DNA from: Polyodon spathula
Taxonomy: Eukaryota; Chordata; Actinopteri; Acipenseriformes; Polyodontidae
NCBI RefSeq assembly: GCF_017654505.1
Contig: NC_054537.1
Coordinates: forward strand, 67,216,145-67,280,144
DNA: 64,000 nt
Reading direction: 5' to 3'
The stretch's first letter is position 1, and each line of letters opens with the position of its first letter. Below, in pieces: positions 1-13,689 of the stretch. Under the pieces are notes generated by a model that was not told where the DNA came from, did no database searches, and worked only from the letters and a program-made list of their open reading frames with translations. Position numbers and translations under genes: made by a program.

Positions 1-255
1 GTGAGCTTGGCCATTACACAAAAGAGAATAAAAGTGAGATCAAGTGGCATGTTAGAAAACTGGACTCCACCTTCCTAACTTTCTGTTGTGGGGTTTACTG
101 TCCCTTATCTTCCTCCAAATGTGAAAACTTAAGTGTGCCTCCTAAGGGCTACTGATTTTCTACAATCGCGGAATCAAGTACAGAATCGCGGAATTAGGAA
201 TTGGGAATTGAATTGGCATATTGGGAATGGAATTCTGCTTTGCAACCGCACCTTT

Positions 256-350
256 AAAAAAATAAATAAATAATAAAATAAAATAAAATAAAATAAAATA
301 AAATAAAATAAAATAAAAATAAAAAAAATAAAATAAAAATAAAATAAAAT
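256..350. repeat. (AAAAT)n-like pentanucleotide repeat
   Basis: About 95 bp of imperfect TAAAA/TAAA units, grading from four-base units at the left to five-base units. The long low-complexity minus-strand open frame over it is an artefact of the repeat. Confidence 0.9.
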
Positions 351-2022
351 ACTGCGCACAGTCTTTTATTCCTGTTATTCTTCTATAAAAAATAATAGAC
401 TGCTTTGAAAACTACACTACCCAGAAGCCCAGCGATGACGCTTGTATAAAATGCTTGTGTATGTTTATTTGGATCACTGGATAATGAGAAAACAGGTGGT
501 TTATGGGTATTACTGTGATGGACTGCCTGTCTCTGCTGCGGCACTGCCTGTGTGCTGTGTGAGTCGAGTTGTTTAAAAAAGCAACTAGCTGTTTTGTGGG
601 AGCTCTGTTCTGTGGAATAATTTTGGAATTGTGTATACAGAAAAGTACCTGGAAAAAAAAACAAAAAACAATCGTCAACCACCCCACCACCCCCCAATTA
701 AAAAAAAAAAAACTGAACTGAATTACTACTCATATGGTAAAATGTGTAAGTCTTATTCAATATATGAACATTAAGTTATGTAATATTTATTATTGCTTAA
801 ATGTGCAGGCCCGCCTACTCCTAACTATTTTTTTCCCCAATATGGCCCCCTTAAATTTCAAAAACTAGTTGAAGAGAAATTACAGGAAAGGAGTAATTAC
901 TTAAATAAGAGTAAACTGTAAAATATTATTCACCGGTAGGTTATGGAATGTACTGATGAGAATGGCAATGAATGTGCATGCTGAGTGTGTGAATAAAGAT
1001 AGATTGAGGGTAGCTTACAAACAGAGTGAGTTGTAAACAAGGAAAGAGAAGGGTTATTAACAGATAAAATGCAGTGATCATTTGTTCCTGTACTATGGCG
1101 TGTTGCCAAATAGATATTGCTTGTTAGGGGACACAAATGCACTGTAGATAGCAGCAACCTTTCAATCTTGCGTATCTGTAATTTCAGCTTTTGTAATGGA
1201 CAGCTGACACTCAACAGGCCAAACAAAAGGCTCTCCAGTGGGCCGCTGTTTTCTCCGAACTTTTATTTGCCAGCAATCACTATGACGGTGATAGAGTCGC
1301 TTGGTTTATCACCACAGTCAGCTTGTTGTTGATAGTGGTGCAATATTAATGAAAGACATGGCAAAGCTGAAAAATGAAAACCACAATATGTATTGTTATA
1401 ATACATTGTGGGAAAACAACAAGACTGGTGATGGCAAACAAGTCATAAAGTCAGAAAGTGGAAATAACAAATTACTGCATTGTATGCTTAACTCAGGAAA
1501 GCTACTAACGTACTGTATCTCCCAGTTTTACTATTAATTTGTATCATTCACTGGTGCTTTTGTATCAACAGTCCACTAAAATTGGGGGGTTTTGCAAGTA
1601 CTGACAACATCTATATTTGTATTTATTACTTTTGAGTCTGCTAAGATTCAAAAATGGTTCCAAAAAAGTATTATACTGCTGCTAGATACTCTCACCCTTG
1701 TACTTGTTTTAAGTCAACCATTTATCTGGTATATTATATTAAACATCCCTTCTAAAAAATGCTTGCATTATCAATATACCTGGTTATGGTACAGTAATGC
1801 CATATTGAAATGGAACATAGAATTAAATAAATTACACTTTTTTGTATATTTATATACAGCATTCAATTTGTGACAGTAGAATACATCTTGAAAACAGATT
1901 TGTTTGCAATAGTAAGCAGTTACTATGCCACAGTATTATCCACATTACTGTAATGTAAACGGATTTCAGATTGTGAATGGAGTAATGCTGTCATTCCTTG
2001 CACCTCTCATAACATAACCGTG

Positions 2023-2051
<29 letters not shown>
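2023..2051. repeat. Poly(A) tract
   Basis: An uninterrupted run of about 29 A. No recognisable SINE or LINE body precedes it, so it may be a simple repeat or the tail of a decayed retroposon. Confidence 0.85.
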
Positions 2052-2053
<2 letters not shown>

Positions 2054-4230
2054 TTGTTTAGTACTTCTTATGTTTTAATTTTGACTATTTATAGTTCATA
2101 TTGTTGTAAAATCTACAGTATGTCAAAGAGCAGTTCAAATGAAGATGGAGTGAAGCTTAATTTGATTTTGTATCTATTTTTGTTCATTGTGCTTCTGATG
2201 TTCCTTGAGAATAAATCTGATCCAAGTACAGAACCTTGTTTTGCATCCAACTGTCAGCACGCCATTTAGAGCATTACCCATAAAGCACATTGCTGGAGTT
2301 TAGTAAAAGCAGTTCATGATATCCTAGTGAGCATTTCAACCCAAAACTTGTGTGCTACAGTGTGTAATGGCTGAGCCACCCATAGACTATTGTTCAGTAC
2401 ATACCAACAACACACCCTTTTTTTTCTGAAAATAGCCTGGGAATGCCTGTAGGCCTCTACACTTTCTTGCAAGTGAATACGATCCTCAGTATAGGACCTA
2501 ACTGATGCACTACTAACTTTGTGTAACTTTCAATACTCTAGAAAAATAAAAAGACAATGTTAAATCTTGTATAAATCAAAAAAAAATATTTTAAAAACAG
2601 CAGATTCAAAGAGAACCTTAATCACCCTGCCATTATTCAAATAGTAACCCAATTTGGATACAGAAGGCACCTATGAAAATGACATAATTTGCAGCTTCCA
2701 AGCTTTAACCAACCAATAGATCATGCCATATGGAAAGTATACTGCGTGACTTGAGTCATGTAACTTGATATATTTTAACAGTTCAAATAGGCCTGAATTA
2801 AATAAAACAATTACTGATGAACAGGTGCAGCCACACTAGTTTTGTAGAGACCACAGCAGCTTGTGCTAATGTCTTTGGATTGGGAGGGTGTGGGTTTGGT
2901 TAGAGGTTGGGTCGTTCTAAATACAAATAAAAACAGTGACACCTGTTCCGATGACTAGTAAAATGTACTGGACAAGAAATAATACTTTATACTGTCAAAC
3001 CTATTTAGATCAACATAACACATAAAATTACGTCAACAGGGAAAACCTGTATAATATATTGGTTATTAGCTGTTGGAACATTACTAGTTTATATATGGAG
3101 TTTCATAAAATAAGAGGGACTTATATTTGTGTTTTGCTGTGTCTTTGTTTTTTTGGGCCAAGACAGGAAACACTGTTGCAATGTTGTATTTACACCTGAA
3201 GTATAATGGACTATAGTTGAATCTAAATCACTGAATTATCAAACCTGCAATGATCAAGGAAACAAATAAAATTCTTCCACAAGAAAAAGATGCTCCCTCG
3301 AATCAGAAATATCAATCTACAGTACTGACCTCTTAACCTCAGACTAAAGAATCACTGGCCCAGACTGTTGAGGGAGTTGCAAATCTATTCATCAAGGTGA
3401 GCATCTAAATCAGTTTCTCAACCTTTTCTAAATCACACCTCAGCTTAGCAATTTTGTGTCCTTGGAGACCCCCCCCCTACAATAGCGAGAATTATAAATC
3501 ATACGTCAGAAATCAACCGATCCCAGTGAAGTATTTGCTACAATTCCAATTCCAGTACATCTTATCCTGCCTGTGTACAGACGCTATCCGGTACATATTA
3601 ATTTGCAGCAGTATGTAAAATTTAACATTACGACCCAACAGCAAAATTAAATCAAAATGTTAACCGTGCACAGAACTGCTTAAAATGTAAAAGGCAACGA
3701 TGTTTATCAAAAGATTCAGAAAAAAAAATCATATTATCCAAAACTGAAACCAGTATTCAGAACTGCAAGTGCTGCTCAATAAGGCTCTAATTTCACAGTG
3801 TACTTGCAAATGAAAATACACAAAAGCAAGATTAGAGATTAAAAATAATAATAATACATCACAGAGTATCTAAAAACATTTAATGGTTAACCGTTTCACA
3901 TTTCTGTAGCTGGAATCGCTTTTGTTTATTTGTTGTTACATTATTTCTGTTGCCCTGGACACACTGTCCTGACACACAGCCACGTGCATGGACCGATTTG
4001 CACTTGCGAAAAAATAACGTAGAACGTGACGGATAATCAAATACATTTTAACACTGAAGAGATGGGCTTTGTATCAGAAAACTGGTGAAATCACGTGTAA
4101 CGGGTAAGTGCATTAATTTGTTACGTTATATATCAGTGGCCCAAAAAGTAATTTAGGCACGGGCATAAATTGATCTTACTTGGCTGTTTGCGGTCATGCT
4201 GACTTAAATACTGCCTTCCCGTGACATATA

Positions 4231-4392
<162 letters not shown>

Positions 4393-4636
4393 TGACTTTT
4401 AAGATCCTTTATTTAAATATTCCAAATAAAATCCATTAAAAACACAACAAAAGTTAAGATTCCTACTGCCTGAGCAAAATTTAAAAAATCCTAAAATATA
4501 TCGTGTTCTCCTTAAAAACAGATTTTAAACAAAATAAAAGGATCATTAAAAAAATCAATATTAAACAGTGTTTTTTTCTTTGTTGAAAACAGATAAAAGC
4601 CAAAATAAAACACTGTAAAACAAAAATTAAATAAAA

Positions 4637-4849
4637 TTAGAACAAAAACTGGAGCTCCCCCTCCTCACTCACAGCACACAAGGCGTCTCCCACACACCAC
4701 CTCTCCTGAAAGTCCTCCAGGTTACTGACCAGTTTAAAATACTCAAACTCTACTCTGATCTGGCTGACCACGAGCACCCTGAACTGAACCACTAAACTGG
4801 TCAGTCCAGAACCAGAGAGTTGATTTTTCCTTGTCTTTAAAATAGCCAA
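4637..4849 (-). pseudogene. Tx1 LINE ORF2, C-terminal piece
   Basis: A 70-codon open segment at the 3' end of the Tx1 LINE. Its residues (starting near MAILKTRKN, then a VxFEYFKLVSNL-like stretch and GDALC) resemble the conserved C-terminal tail of Tx1-clade ORF2 proteins. It follows the truncated endonuclease-RT ORF after only a few codons, whereas an intact ORF2 would have several hundred residues (RT core, thumb, linker) between them. The start codon is incidental: this is the end of a broken protein. Family similarity is from memory. Confidence 0.6.
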
Positions 4850-4863
4850 TTTTGCCTGTCCAA

Positions 4864-6705
4864 TTAAAAAATTAATAAGAACACACCTATATCACTTACA
4901 GTTAAAAAATCTTGAATAAAAAACAAGTTATCAAAAATAGAGCGACCCGGTATACAATATGTTTGATCCATATGTATTACAGTTCCAATAACACTTTTTA
5001 ATCTATTAGCGATTGTTTTGGATAAAATCTTTAAATCAGAACATAAAATTGACACAGGTCTCCAATTTTTAAGCTGGCATAGGTCTCCCTTCTTGGGCAG
5101 CAGTGTAACCACTGCCCTACGGCAGCTAAGAGGCAGTTCCTTGTGGCTGAGGCTCTCTCTCAGAACCTGGAGCAAATCCTCCCCCATTATATCCCAGAAA
5201 TTATTATAAAATTCTGCTGGCAGTCCATCGATCCCGGGAACCTTTCCGCTGGAGAGCTGCTTGACAGCGGCGGTCATCTCCTGGTGGGTCAGCGGTGCGT
5301 CCAGCTGAATCTGCTCCTTCTCACTGAGGCTGGGTAACCCCTGGAGCAGCCGCTCAGTGTCCTCTATGTTGCACAGTTCTTTATTATAAAGTTCCTTGTA
5401 AAAACGCACCGCCTCTCTGCTGATTTCCTCCCGGGTGTGCAGTTCTTTCCCACCAGGAGTCCTGATACAACACAGCTGTCTACTGTCCGCTCTCTTCCTC
5501 TCCAGGTTGAAGAAGAAACTAGTGGGGGCATCCATGTCTCTCAACTCCATGAATCTGGAACGCACAATCGCCCCCTTCACTCTTTCCTTCAGCAAGCTCC
5601 CCAGCGCGATTTTCTGCTCTTTTAGGTTCTCCAGGGTCTGTTCTTTAAATTCTGAATTTAAACTTTCCTCTAGGAGGAGGATTTTGGACTCCAGTTCTCT
5701 CACGGCTGTGTTCAGTGACCTGGTTGCATTTATAGTATATTGTTGACAAAAACATTTGATTTGTATTTTGCCAATGTCCCACCACTGTCTTAAATCTTTA
5801 TATTGTGCTTTTTCTTTTTTCCAAATTATCCAAAAAAGTTTGAATTGTTGCTTAAATTTTACATCTTGTAATAATTTTACATTGAAATGCCAGTAAGATG
5901 CTCTGTGGGGTTCTGATTGAATTATTACTGTAATTAATAGACAGTGGTGGTCAGAGAGACTACTGGGGATGATTCTTGCTTTGATAAATTTATTTAAATC
6001 GTTTTTAGAAGTATAAAACCGGTCTAGTCTTGCTCTATATACACAGTCTGTGTGATACTGAGACCAGGTGTATTGTCTTGAACTGGGGTGCAGGCATCTC
6101 CATATGTCAACCAGGTCACTGGACTCTAACAATGCAGCCAACTCTCTGGAGGACTGAGGGTGTGGTTCATCATTATTTCTATCAATATTAAAATTAACAG
6201 TACAATTAAAATCTCCTCCTACTACCACCACATCATTATTATTAATATTAAAAAGAGCTTGCTTTAATTTCTTAAAAAATAAAATTCGTTCCCCCCCTCT
6301 ATTGGGGGCATAAATATTAATAAAAACATACACTGTACTGCCCAGCCTAGCTCTTACTTTTAAAATCCTCCCTTTCTCGATTTCATCCATATCTAGTAAA
6401 ACTGCCCCCAGGCTGGGTTTAAAAAGCACGGCTACTCCTGCACTAGTACTAGCGCCGTGACTCATCACGCACAGCCCCTTCCACTCCGCTCGCCACGCCT
6501 CCTCATTCTCCTGATCCGAGTGCGTTTCCTGCAGAAACACCACCCCCGCCTGCTTCTGCTCTAAAAACCAGACTAGCTGCGCCCTCTTAAAAGACTGTCT
6601 GCAGCCATTTAGATTAAAAGAAATAAAAACGCACCTTTCCATCATAGCTAAAAAAACTAACACACTAAAACAAGTAATAAAAGAAGTTTCATAAAACACA
6701 GCCAT
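4864..6705 (-). pseudogene. Tx1 LINE ORF2: APE endonuclease and N-terminal RT
   Basis: An open frame of 613 codons encoding the nicking endonuclease and the start of the reverse transcriptase used in target-primed reverse transcription. Visible endonuclease landmarks are SFNLNGC, the catalytic Glu in FLQETHS, INIYAPN, GGDFNC, RLDRFY and the terminal SLSDHHC. RT follows from about residue 445 with GKVPGIDGLPAEFY and LLPKKGD...NWRPVSIL. The frame ends soon after the IPGRSIFDN motif, before the catalytic FADD-type motif, and runs into unrelated residues at about 4,890, which I read as a deletion junction. The true start is probably the Met at about residue 21 or 22 (near 6,645), just before the endonuclease. 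Intact Tx1 ORF2 proteins are roughly twice this length or more. Confidence 0.85.
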
Positions 6706-6744
6706 TTTTAAACAAGAGATTTTGAACCACTTTTAAGATCCTTT

Positions 6745-8055
6745 TTAATTTTCTGAACAATTTTTTTTTAATCTATAACGTTTTGGCTGATCAAATTCTT
6801 CTATTGTGGCTTTCCTTGTTATAACGTGAGCGGAGTGGAGAAATAACCTTAGATCAGGGAAAAAACTCTCTATTTCTACTCCCCTTTTCCCTTTTGTTTC
6901 TATCATAAAATCATTTACCTGCTCAAGCGTGTATAACTTTCTTACTGACGGGTTAGCTATCAGGGATGTCTGAGATAAGCAAGGAGTCAGAGAGCTCCCC
7001 CTCCATCTCATCCGCGCTGTCCTCTCGCTCGCCCCCGAGAATCCGCTCCTCCGCAGCTCCCTCCGACTCCTCGACACCGGTCTCTGCCACAGCCGTCACT
7101 ATTTCAGGCGGCTGAGATTCAGCTAGCGGAGAGTCTTGCACCGCGCCCGGCTCACCCTGCGCTGTGCTCTCTTCCTCCGCGTTGGGAGGGACTGACGCCC
7201 CGCCTGGAGGCCGCAGTCTCCCTGTCTGCACGGGTTCGGAGTTCTGCACTGGCTGCGCTCTGCCATCCTTCTGTTGAAATCGTGTCTTTTTCGCTACTAC
7301 CTTGAATGATTCTTCACCATTCTCAGTAGTAGCGGTATTATCCTCCGAACCCGTCAGTGACAGGCTGCGGCTGGGTCTCTTTGTGCAAGGCCGTGGTGTT
7401 GGTGGTTCTGCTCCCCAACACCCCCGACTTCCTCCCCGCCAGCATCGCCCTGATCCTGCCCTGTCTCCGCTCTAGCCTCCTTTCTCGGGCAGGCTTTCCT
7501 CTGGTGTCCCTGTTCTCCACAGTAAAAACACCTCATCGTTTCGGAACTGACGAACACCACACAATTCATCCCTTCCACGTTAAAATTCCAGGCAACATTA
7601 ATGACTTGACTAGGATCATTTAGTAAGACAAACGCCTGCCTTCTAAACGACATGACGTGCCTAACACTGTTATTTTTGCACCCCAGCGGGATTCCCTTAA
7701 TCGGGGACACCAGTTTACCAAAACGAGCTAAATTCTTTTCTAATGGCTCATTTTTTAAAAACGGAGGCACATTAGAAATAATAACTTTCGTACGGGGTTA
7801 CAAACACCCAAAAATTCAACAACTGTAAATCCTTCCTCTACCAGCTTAAATACCAATACAATCCAAAAAAATATTAAGCGCTTTATTCATTCTTGACGCC
7901 GACATAATATTCTCAAACCCCACCACCTCTCCTACTGCCAGCAGGCACTCCTCCACCGAAACCCCGGGGTCAGGCAGGCAACGGACCCTGTGTCGGGTGA
8001 GAGAGCGGGTGAGAGGATCTGACCTCCTAGTTCCAAAAGACACAAACCTTCCCAC
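6745..8055 (-). pseudogene. Tx1 LINE ORF1 (gag-like), frameshifted
   Basis: ORF1 of the Tx1 LINE, an RNA-binding nucleocapsid-like protein. It is split over at least three frames. The N-terminal part (about 7,846-8,055) has VSVEECLLAVGEVVGFENI and SASRMNKAL. The middle (7,354-7,800) has VIISNVPPFLKNEPLEKNL, SFRRQAFVLL and a CCHC zinc knuckle, CFYCGEQGHQRKAC (C-x2-C-x4-H-x4-C). An acidic linker (about 6,953-7,249) and a C-terminal part (6,757-6,960) with LYTLEQVNDF and FFPDL close it. The order and motifs match Tx1-clade ORF1 as I know it. Stops and shifts between the parts show that it is dead. Confidence 0.75.
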
Positions 8056-8141
8056 AACAAACTAAAGAGAGAGAGAGAGAGAGAGATAAAGATAAAGAGA
8101 GAGAGATTTCCCGGAGACCGCACCGGCGTTCCACCTCTCTG

Positions 8142-8302
<161 letters not shown>

Positions 8303-8303
8303 A

Positions 8304-9916
8304 GAGTGGCTCTCAAAGGTATTCACCCCGCTAGGACAGTTCCACATTTTATTGTTACAACATGAAATCAAAATGGATTTAATTAGTTTTTGCCACTGAT
8401 CAACACAAAAATGTCCATAATGTCAAAGTGAAAAATAAAATCTACAAATTGTTCTAAATTAATTACAAATATAAAACAGAAAATAATAAATTGCATAAGT
8501 ATTCACCCCCTTTGCTACGACACACCTAAATAAGCTCTGATGCAACCAATTGTCTTTAGAAGTCACATAACTAGTTGAATGGAGTCCACCTGTGTGCAAT
8601 TAAGGTGTTTCACATGATTTCAGGTTAAATACACCTGTCTCTGGGAGGTCCCACAGTTGGTTAGTACATTTCCTAACAAAAACTACATCATGAAGACGAA
8701 GGAACATTCAAAGCAAATCTGGAATAAGGTTCTTCAAAAGCACCAATCAGGGATAGGATATGAGAACATTTCCAAGGCACTGAATATCCCCAAGAGCACA
8801 GTAAAGTCCTTTATTAAGAAATGGAGCGAATATGGCACAACTATGAATCTGTCTAGAACAGGCCGTCCTCAAAAACTGAGTAGCCGGGTGAGAAGGGCAC
8901 TAGTCAGGGAGGCCACCAAGAGGCCTATGGAAACTAAAGGAATTACAGTCTTCCACAGCTGGGAGACACTGTGCATATGGCAACAATAGCACAAGTGCTT
9001 CACAAAACTGGCCTTTATGGGAGAGTGGCAAAAAGAAAGCCATTGTTGAAAAAAACTCACATCAAATATCGGCTAGAGTTTGCCAGAAGGTATGTGGGAG
9101 ATTGTGAGACCATGTGGAAGAAGATTCTATGATCTGATGAGACCAAAATAGAGCTTTTTGGCCTCAACGCTAAGTGCTATGTTTGGAGCTAGCCTAACAC
9201 CGCACATTATCCTGAGAACATCATCCCCACCGTGAAGCATGGTGGTGGCAGCATCATGCTATGGGGATGCTTCTCTGAGTGAGGGCCTGGAAAGCTTGTG
9301 AAGATAGAGGGCAAAATGGATGCAGCAAAGTACAGAGGAATCCTGGAGGAAAACCTGCTGAAGTCTGCAAGAGACCTGGGACTTGGGAGAAGATTCATCT
9401 TCCAGAAGGACAATGACCCTAAACATACAGCCAAAGCCACACTGGAGTGGCTTAAAAACAAAAAGGTCAATGTCCTGGAGTGGCCCAGTCAAAGCCCGGA
9501 CCTCAATCCAATTGAGAATATGTGGAAATCATTGAAAATCGTTGTTCACCAAAGGTCCCCAATGAACTTGACAGAGCTTGAGCAATTTTGCAAAGAAGAA
9601 TGGGCAAAATTTCAGTGTCCAGATGTGCAAAGCTGGTAGACTTATCCAAATAGACTCATGGCTATAATTGCTGCCAAAGGTGCCTTTACCAAATATTGAC
9701 TCAAGGGGGTGAATACTTTTGCAATCAATTATTTTCTGTTTAGTATTTGTAATTAATTTAGAACAATTTCTACATTTTATTTTTCACTTTGACATTATGA
9801 ACTTTTTTGTGTTGATCAGTGGCAAAAACTCCTAATTAAATCCATTTTGATTCCATGTTGTAACACAATAAAATGTGGAAAAGTCCAAGAGGGGTGAATA
9901 CTTTTGAGAGCCACTG
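8304..9916 (+). mobile_element. Tc1/mariner-like transposon with IR/DR ends
   Basis: About 1.6 kb with terminal inverted repeats of about 210 bp (8,304-8,512 and 9,705-9,916). Each inverted repeat carries the motif TATTCACCCC (or its reverse complement) at both its outer and inner edge, which is the IR/DR arrangement of fish Tc1 elements such as the Sleeping Beauty group. The right end is GAGAGCCACTG followed by TA, the expected target dinucleotide. The left end runs directly into the (AC)n/(AG)n array and has lost its terminal TAC. The enclosed transposase gene is broken. Confidence 0.9.
8690..9639 (+). pseudogene. Tc1-like transposase, inactivated
   Basis: DDE transposase that would cut and paste the surrounding element. 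The start ATG at 8,690 opens a paired-like HTH domain (MKTKEHSKQIWNKVL..., GRPQKLSSR), then the frame shifts near 8,940. The first catalytic Asp is in SDETKIELFG at about 9,135, just after a TGA that replaces the usual Trp codon. Another stop follows at about 9,191, and a TGA at 9,279. The C-terminal half (9,298-9,639) is open and holds the second Asp (DNDPKHTAK) and the final Glu ([11 protein letters not shown]). All three catalytic positions are still recognisable, but at least three disabling changes make the copy dead. Confidence 0.9.
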
Positions 9917-9982
9917 TATATGCTCTATAAAATATACAAATTCAAATCACAGAGAGTATACTATTTATAACACAAAAAATTA

Positions 9983-9987
<5 letters not shown>

Positions 9988-10034
<47 letters not shown>
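9988..10034. repeat. (TA)n microsatellite
   Basis: About 22 TA units, 70 bp to the right of the Tc1 element. Confidence 0.95.
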
Positions 10035-10036
<2 letters not shown>

Positions 10037-13000
10037 AAGCTTTTTAGTGGGAGTTATTCTTAGCTCACTCTGATAAGGCCAAGCTCAGGCAGTAGTAATT
10101 GTGTGTGGTGCACTTACTATTTAAATAATTTATATAAAATACACAATGCAAATATTTTTTAATAGCACGTTTACAAACATAACCATGAATAAACTAAAGT
10201 AAAAGAGGACAGACAGCATCTTGCTTTGTTTCAATTTGGCAAATTTGTTAATTGCTCATCTGCAGTACAATTATTCAGAGAAAGTGGATACGTAACTAAA
10301 TGGACCATGTGCTTCCCTTGTCTGGTAAAATTAAAAAATATATAAAGAGAAAATTAAATTCTAAATACTGAAATGTATTATTTTTCTCAATAAGTCGCCG
10401 AAATTCAGTGCTTACTAACATATTTATCACCCCGCCTCTGTCAGATCTTTTACTTTCCCATTGGCTACTCATTCGTCTTCAATTTTCATGTAGAATACTG
10501 TGAACGGCCTCTGCTTGCTTATGGTTGAACAACTGCATAAAACTTGTCAGATATTTGACTCTCCTACTGGTTAAACTTATTGACATTACCTGCAACTGAA
10601 GCAGACACAGTTTATGTCCCACCCAGCTAACCTCTGTATCGCAGAGTACGTACAACCAAAGCATAAGAGAGCAGCACTATCAACAGACTGTTGTGACGCT
10701 TTTGTTGGAAAACATGTTTAAAGCTTTATTTATTTTCCCCACACTACGACCCGAAAGAAATGTGTTCAGGAACCATAATTTAACAACAGCACGATGGCCT
10801 GGCTTCGTGGGCATGAATTTGCCCACAGGCACCACTTTGAATACCAATGACATTAAATATATATATAAAATAAAAAACAGGGGTTGATTTTATTCTTCAT
10901 ACAATGCGACTGTCGTCTATCTGAACGTCGTATATGAGTGCTGACTATGTTAATTTACTGTTATACTGTATTACAACCTCTGATCTAGACTTTTCATTCA
11001 GCCTGTGAGTCATACCCACTGCTGGTATAAACAGGGAACAGATTTGTACCCGGAGCTTACCTCCAGAAATAACGCACTCTGATGCATTTTAAAATTGTCA
11101 ATTCCAACGGTTTCATCTACTTTCGGTAGACACTCATTTGAATTTGGAGCAGCAGATAGTTTTTACAGGGCTTTAAAACTGACCAATCTGGTTTCTGTCA
11201 ACCTTTTTAGTCAGAAACTGGATTTGCTACAGACTGATACTTGTATTGTATTGCTCTATTATACTTGTTTTGGTGATGTATTGTAATTTGTTGCATGCAC
11301 TGCATTAATCTGTTGCATCAATTTCAACAAGTATAAAACAAAGCCATTGTCCCTTGCTCATTGTTTTCGTCTCTACATGAAATTAAATGGAATTCAAACA
11401 ACTGAAATGTGTGCATTTCTTGACTCATTAAACTAAATAACTGAAACAAACACATATTTTAACTATCCAGCTACACTACATATCAGTCAGCCTACCTATT
11501 GTTGCGTCTGCTGTAAATTGCAATGTTTTTAATTACAAAAAGGTCAATGCTTCAGAGATATATCATACCATCTTGTGTTGAAAAGTCCTGATATTTACTT
11601 TATACAATTCATAATTTTGGTTTGGTCCCTCTTATGGTCATTTGTTCATAATACAAATAAAATGAAAGAATTGGCAATAAGTCTGCAAATTTATGTAATC
11701 TTTACACATTACCTAATTACATGTGAGTGCAGCTCTGAATTTGTGCTGTGTCTTCAACATGAAGCAGTTTTTGCTGGGCTTATGCTTGGAAATACTCAAT
11801 GAAAAACTTAAAATAAGATTAAGCGTTTGACTTTTGTGTAGAGTGTGCTTTAATCTAAACGATTTACAATACAAACAATCCAATAAAGGTATACTTTTTA
11901 ATTGTGACCCTACAAAATATAAACAGGAATGGGAACTTTCTCATGCTGTCGTGATAATGTTATGGCCCACAGCCTCTCCAGTGCAATTGACAAAGTAAAA
12001 TGAATTCAGTCAATGCAGTTCTATGCCAATTAGACCTGGGTTACTGCTACTGTCCAAATGGAGGTCATAATTTATGAAGCGGAAAGGAAACTGGACAAAC
12101 TAATCAGCACTGCAACATAAAGCTGTAACAAGTGCAGTCTTTCTGGACAACAAAATACAGACCGTAACACATTTTCTGCAACCCCAGACGATATACACAA
12201 AAATACCAGCTATTTAGATGCTGTTGTAGGGAACAGCCTGACAATTGACACTAAACAGTTTACCAGAGCAGGAAGCAGATGTACAGCTTGTGTCAGCATA
12301 GACACCAAGAATATATTTCAGTTAACCACCTTGAAACAGTTTCTGAAAATAAACACCCACTACAAATTGCAAATACATACATACACACATACATCAAAAT
12401 AGGTTTCAGTTTACCAAGTGGCTAAAGGAAATCAGACGCGTTGCTACCTGTACTCCAATTCAATTTTAACTAGTGATGTGCCTGGCCAGTATGTCTTGAA
12501 AGATCCACAGGTAGAGGTACTTTACATAGCTAGATACTCACAATCAGACACAGCTGTTGCATATTTATCTCCAATAGGATTTCTTATTTATAAAGTAAGG
12601 TACATGTTTGTCTACACTGTTGACTTCCTAGCATTTGCCCCACCTCTTTCTGGTAACCGGTCTCCTCTAATAATATGTATTCAATTCCATCTTATTTAAA
12701 GTTTAAATTAGATTTTCCTGTGTTGTACAGATGCCTTATCTCAACATAATCACTTTAAATCTGAAGCATATAAAAGCATTTTAAGCATCAAGAGAAGCTT
12801 CATTAAATATGAAACAAGTCAAATTAGTGTTAGCATAACTACAGCATACAGTCTAAGGCTACTAATCTTCCAAATGTTAGCTGTCCTTTATCCCCTTTTT
12901 CTACTATAATGAAATTTCTCCAACACGAAATTGTAAATCATTTTTACAAAAATAAATAAATAAATAGTAAGAATAATAAATGTATTGTTTCTATGATCTC

Positions 13001-13652
13001 AAAAGGGGTGATACAGATTTTACTAAGCAAAGAAAATAAGGAGTGTATGTGAGAATTACGTGTAATAACATGCTTAAGTATTTAGAATCCCAAAGGGTGA
13101 GCCTCAACTACTTTTTTTTTTTTTTGCTGATGACAGTACTTCTAAAGAATGTCTTGTGCAAGATTTCTTAATTAAAACAGGTTCAACACCAGTGCTTTTG
13201 TAGTTAGATCAGGTATACTGTAAAAGTAGACGAATATTCTCCTTGATACAAAAAAATCTGACTGCAGTTAAATCCAACCCAGTTGCCCTCAATTATAAAA
13301 GATCATACGCAGTCCCAATGTCCCTTCTTATGGTAGGAAGCTCTTGAAATCCGGGTGTCTATTTTTGTCAATTACTCACTCAGATGGATGAATTGACACA
13401 AATCTTCCCCATCTGTTTAGGCTATGTTCATAATTGCATTCTAGGTATTTTAAAACACCTTTTAAACCGCAGTTTTCTGTTAGTGGTTTTAAAAAATACA
13501 GATAAACATTTACATGCAAAAAAAGAAAAAAAAATACAAAAACATACTCTGCTTATTTAGCAATTGAGACAGCGGGATTAAGGTAATAGTGAAAATACTG
13601 TAATTAATTTCCCAGCGATTGTTAAAATATCACAAGGTGAAGTAACTACAAA

Positions 13653-13654
<2 letters not shown>

Positions 13655-13687
<33 letters not shown>
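13655..13687. repeat. (AC)n microsatellite
   Basis: About 16 AC units within the presumed LPCAT1 intron 1. Confidence 0.95.

Positions 13688-13689
<2 letters not shown>

Noticed and set aside
174..359. Minus-strand open frame rich in Phe/Leu/Tyr
   Set aside because: Translation of the (AAAAT)n repeat; no coding signal.
5018..5746. Plus-strand open frames over the Tx1 endonuclease-RT
   Set aside because: Shadows of the minus-strand ORF2, which carries the recognisable motifs.
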